Positions 22,152 to 24,446 of a stretch of DNA of 24,446 nucleotides are shown piece after piece (the stretch's first letter is position 1; every line of letters begins with the position of its first letter). The notes under the pieces are model-generated. The model had not been told where the DNA came from, made no database searches, and worked only from the letters and a program-made list of their open reading frames with translations. The stretch spans positions 1 to 24,446 of the IMG/VR virus record IMGVR_UViG_3300036715_001582; one strand, given 5' to 3'. The position numbers and the translations under genes were made by a program. Source of the stretch: a virus.

Positions 22152-24044
22152 TTACAAACACTTACCAACAATATCCTTTGTAGGGAATCTTACTTCAAAA
22201 ACACATGGGTCGATTGACGGATAAACAATCTTGTTTTGAGTAGCTTTATCAATGTCGTATTCGTATTGAGAATAATCGCCATCTCGAGAAGTGAGATTCT
22301 TTATCTTCAAATATGATATACTTTGAACACCATCAATTTTCGCAATTTCAAGTTCCAAACGACTCAAATTGATTGGTTGACTGAATTGCATGTTATCCAC
22401 CGAAAGATAATTTTTTGCTGTTTCTATACAATTAGCCAAAACATCACGTTTGTTGTAGTTCTTGTAAGCAACAATACCAAATTCTACACCAATATTGATA
22501 ACAAAACCATCCAATAAGTTGATGCTGTCGGTCAACATTCTGTATTGATTTAAGTAATTTCGCAAATTGTATCTTAGAGCTGAGTTTGTGTTAATCAATC
22601 GATTATTACTATCATGGGATAGGAGGTATAGGTTGATAGCGAATGGATTGTTTCCAGATACATCACCCGAAGAATCAAGACTATTTTCTGTCGCTACATA
22701 AGCCTTAGCTACAGACCCATACTTAGAAGACATTGAATATGCTCTCACAACATAATCTTCACGAGTCACCGCACGGTTTTGAGAAGAATAATTTGCTAGA
22801 GCGTTGTTCTTTATTTCATCATTTGTCTCAGCATCTTTACCACCAACAGCTGGGATTGGGTTATTTACTTTAAGAGAACTTCTGATTACATCAACAATGC
22901 GTTTGTCGTTAACACCCAGTTCAGTTAAATCTCCGAAGTATTCTGCTGAAACTACATTCTTGATTGAGTTTGCGTTGACGTTGCTTTGAGCTCCGCCTCC
23001 GACGATGTAACGGATAGTCAACGTCGTGTTGCTTGGTGCTTGTCCATACGCTTTCGACTTAAGGAAATTTGCTGGGTCGTATGAGGTTGTGGTATTTTTA
23101 AATACCCCAGCCTGAGAAAGAACTTTGTTACTTGGAACAACGAGTTCATCGTCTTGGGAGTTAACTCCGGAACCGAACTCTAAAATTGTTTGGTTATTGG
23201 CAGAAACCGAGGTGGTAAATCTTCTGGAAGTTTTTAGAAACTTCATAACGAAAGGAACCGTGTCTCGGTCTATGTAAAATTCGTTGTCGTTCTTAAAAAT
23301 ATTTTCAGAATCAATTGGAACTAAATCTTGAGATAAATAATCAGTCTCATACCATCTGTTTCCGTCAGTATCATAAACATCCATCACTTCTACGATGTTT
23401 GTATCTTCGAGATTGATTTGATAAAACGATGTAGGATTTCCGACATCGAATGTCTTAGTTACAATTTTTCCAGCAGAAGCATCAACGGTCTTCTTCAAAA
23501 TATAAAAATCTGGTTGTCCGTTCGAATTTCTTTGGAATACTGAAATTTCCAATGGATTGTTTTTTGTATCTACCGTGAAATCAACTGGGTCATTGGTAAC
23601 AAAGTTTACATTACTATCGCTTACAGTTACCATTCCAGCTTTGATAACCTGTGCATACTGCAAATCAGGAGAATACGTTCCGTCAGAATTCAATTTGGAT
23701 GGAACAAGTTGATACACATCTAAGGATGTGACGGATGGTGTAGTTGCTTTGACTCTATAACCCAAAAATCGAGAAAGAGAAATAATGTTCTTTCTCTCTT
23801 CAGCATTTATCAACAAAGATTCTTTAAATTGATAGTCGGTGTAGTATGATAAAATGTCTCCGACGTATGCGGCCATTTCAATGAACATCATGCCCGTGCT
23901 TGCCTCATTAAAATCTTTGTATGTGTTTGGGTAGTAGACCTTTGTGAAATCAACTAGGGACTGTTTTAGCTGACCAAAATCTTTACCAAGATACTTGATG
24001 TCTTTCTTTCCAGGTTTAAAGGATTTTTGGGTGTCTAAAATCAT
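22152..24044 (-). CDS. 6: Baseplate wedge protein, gp6/baseplate-J-like
   Basis: A 630-residue protein of the T4 gp6/P2 gpJ family. In T4, two gp6 copies and one gp7 form the core of each baseplate wedge and the ring around the hub. The N-terminal third carries the family pattern: YYPNTYKDFNEASTGMMFIE, then MAAYVGDILSYYTDYQFKE and an ISLSRFLGYRV segment. A central beta-rich domain follows, with LEFGSG, and then RAVTREDYVVRAYSMSSKYG, typical of baseplate-J proteins. The ATG overlaps the gp25-like stop (ATGA). Gene order W-J (gp25 then gp6) is conserved among contractile-tailed phages and supports the call. No truncation is visible. About 60 bases separate it from the next gene, and these hold a start-site hairpin element described separately. 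Confidence 0.92.
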   Translation of the reverse strand: MILDTQKSFKPGKKDIKYLGKDFGQLKQSLVDFTKVYYPNTYKDFNEASTGMMFIEMAAYVGDILSYYTDYQFKESLLINAEERKNIISLSRFLGYRVKATTPSVTSLDVYQLVPSKLNSDGTYSPDLQYAQVIKAGMVTVSDSNVNFVTNDPVDFTVDTKNNPLEISVFQRNSNGQPDFYILKKTVDASAGKIVTKTFDVGNPTSFYQINLEDTNIVEVMDVYDTDGNRWYETDYLSQDLVPIDSENIFKNDNEFYIDRDTVPFVMKFLKTSRRFTTSVSANNQTILEFGSGVNSQDDELVVPSNKVLSQAGVFKNTTTSYDPANFLKSKAYGQAPSNTTLTIRYIVGGGAQSNVNANSIKNVVSAEYFGDLTELGVNDKRIVDVIRSSLKVNNPIPAVGGKDAETNDEIKNNALANYSSQNRAVTREDYVVRAYSMSSKYGSVAKAYVATENSLDSSGDVSGNNPFAINLYLLSHDSNNRLINTNSALRYNLRNYLNQYRMLTDSINLLDGFVINIGVEFGIVAYKNYNKRDVLANCIETAKNYLSVDNMQFSQPINLSRLELEIAKIDGVQSISYLKIKNLTSRDGDYSQYEYDIDKATQNKIVYPSIDPCVFEVRFPTKDIVGKCL

Positions 24045-24446
24045 ACTGTTGGTTGATTAATGAAAAAATTAACTGACTGAGGTTGGCTGATACCAAGTCC
24101 ATTGATAGTGAATATGATTTCAACCCGTGTTCTATAAATATCCTTATCTGCGTCCGTTGATTCGATTTTTATATCATTTATGTTCAATTCTGGCATCCAT
24201 CTTTGAACATCACGTTTGATAGTGTTTTCAATTACAACCGGCAAATCTTCATTATTAAATTCAAATGGAACGAGGTGTATATCCGATCCATATTCTGGGA
24301 ATCCACGACGTTCTCCCTTCTTTGTTTGGAGAAAGGTTATTAAATTACATTTGGTTTGTTCAACTATGTCGTAAGTTTGAGAAAAATAACCAGCGTCCCC
24401 CCTTTGGATGGGTAAACCAATTCCATAAGGTTGTCTGGTCAAGGCA
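24041..24446 (-). CDS. 25: Baseplate wedge protein, gp25-like (5' end outside window)
   Basis: Structural protein of the phage baseplate wedge, in the GPW/gp25 family. In T4 it is a small wedge subunit that contacts the tail sheath and tube. The 133 visible residues show the family pattern: an N-terminal YGIGLPIQRGDAGYF stretch, then TKKGERRGFPEYGSD (the conserved GER...P.fG core), then an acidic middle and a beta-strand-rich end. Length fits the family (about 130 residues). The first possible start inside the window is a TTG at 24442, but the frame stays open to the window edge, so the true start is probably a few codons upstream. The stop overlaps the start of the next gene by ATGA, which suggests translational coupling with the gp6-like gene. 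Family assignment is from recalled motifs, not a search. Confidence 0.88.
   Translation of the reverse strand, partial: ALTRQPYGIGLPIQRGDAGYFSQTYDIVEQTKCNLITFLQTKKGERRGFPEYGSDIHLVPFEFNNEDLPVVIENTIKRDVQRWMPELNINDIKIESTDADKDIYRTRVEIIFTINGLGISQPQSVNFFINQPTV

Overview
This window looks like part of the genome of a large, tailed, T4-like bacteriophage (a myovirus with a contractile-tail baseplate). All genes I can support lie on the minus strand, so transcription runs from high to low coordinates. The standard genetic code fits: TAA and TGA both act as ordinary stops. No plus-strand gene, tRNA or CRISPR array is convincing. The host cannot be named from the sequence.

Layout in transcription order. 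(1) 24446-22152: baseplate wedge genes gp25-like (cut by the window edge) and gp6/baseplate-J-like, overlapping by ATGA. (2) 22089-15195: a DNRLRE-type virion protein, a 76-residue protein and a 1563-residue protein, again joined by ATGA overlaps. The 1563-residue protein has a KGT...A...CYGIP signature like P2 gpI and a LamG-like domain, and is probably the gp7-type wedge protein. (3) 15198-14779: a GIY-YIG/NUMOD3 homing-endonuclease stub. (4) 14771-13011: two virion proteins. (5) 12962-12120: a complete Vsr-like homing endonuclease with zinc motifs. (6) 12104-8949: a 1051-residue virion protein with seven FG-GAP repeats (predicted beta-propeller) and dockerin-like calcium loops, built on the same framework as the 375-residue protein before it. 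(7) 8916-3334: a small Gly/Ser-rich protein, a RuvC-like Holliday-junction resolvase, a NUMOD3 remnant, a DnaG-type primase, and the Mre11/SbcD and Rad50/SbcC (gp47/gp46) recombination genes. (8) 3296-2949: a small PD-(D/E)XK nuclease. (9) 2869-535: a virion protein and a tail-fibre gene with an Mtd-like N-terminus, broken by a frameshift before a Thr-Pro linker and C-terminal domain. (10) 484-1: a small helical protein and the start of an HxGH-type nucleotidyltransferase.

The genes serve two jobs: building the baseplate and fibres, and replication with recombination (primase, end-resection complex, junction resolvase). At least four homing-endonuclease relatives sit between the core genes.

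Most notable: (a) the Mre11 part is split just after its last metal-binding motif, and the missing C-terminal part is fused to the N-terminus of Rad50, so an ancestral Mre11-Rad50 fusion seems to have been interrupted by a short insertion; (b) an integrin-like propeller and dockerin-like loops are inserted into a phage tail-protein framework; (c) a TATTTAT box lies just upstream of six start codons, and at three of them a perfect hairpin covers or abuts the start codon, resembling the timing hairpins of T4 late genes.
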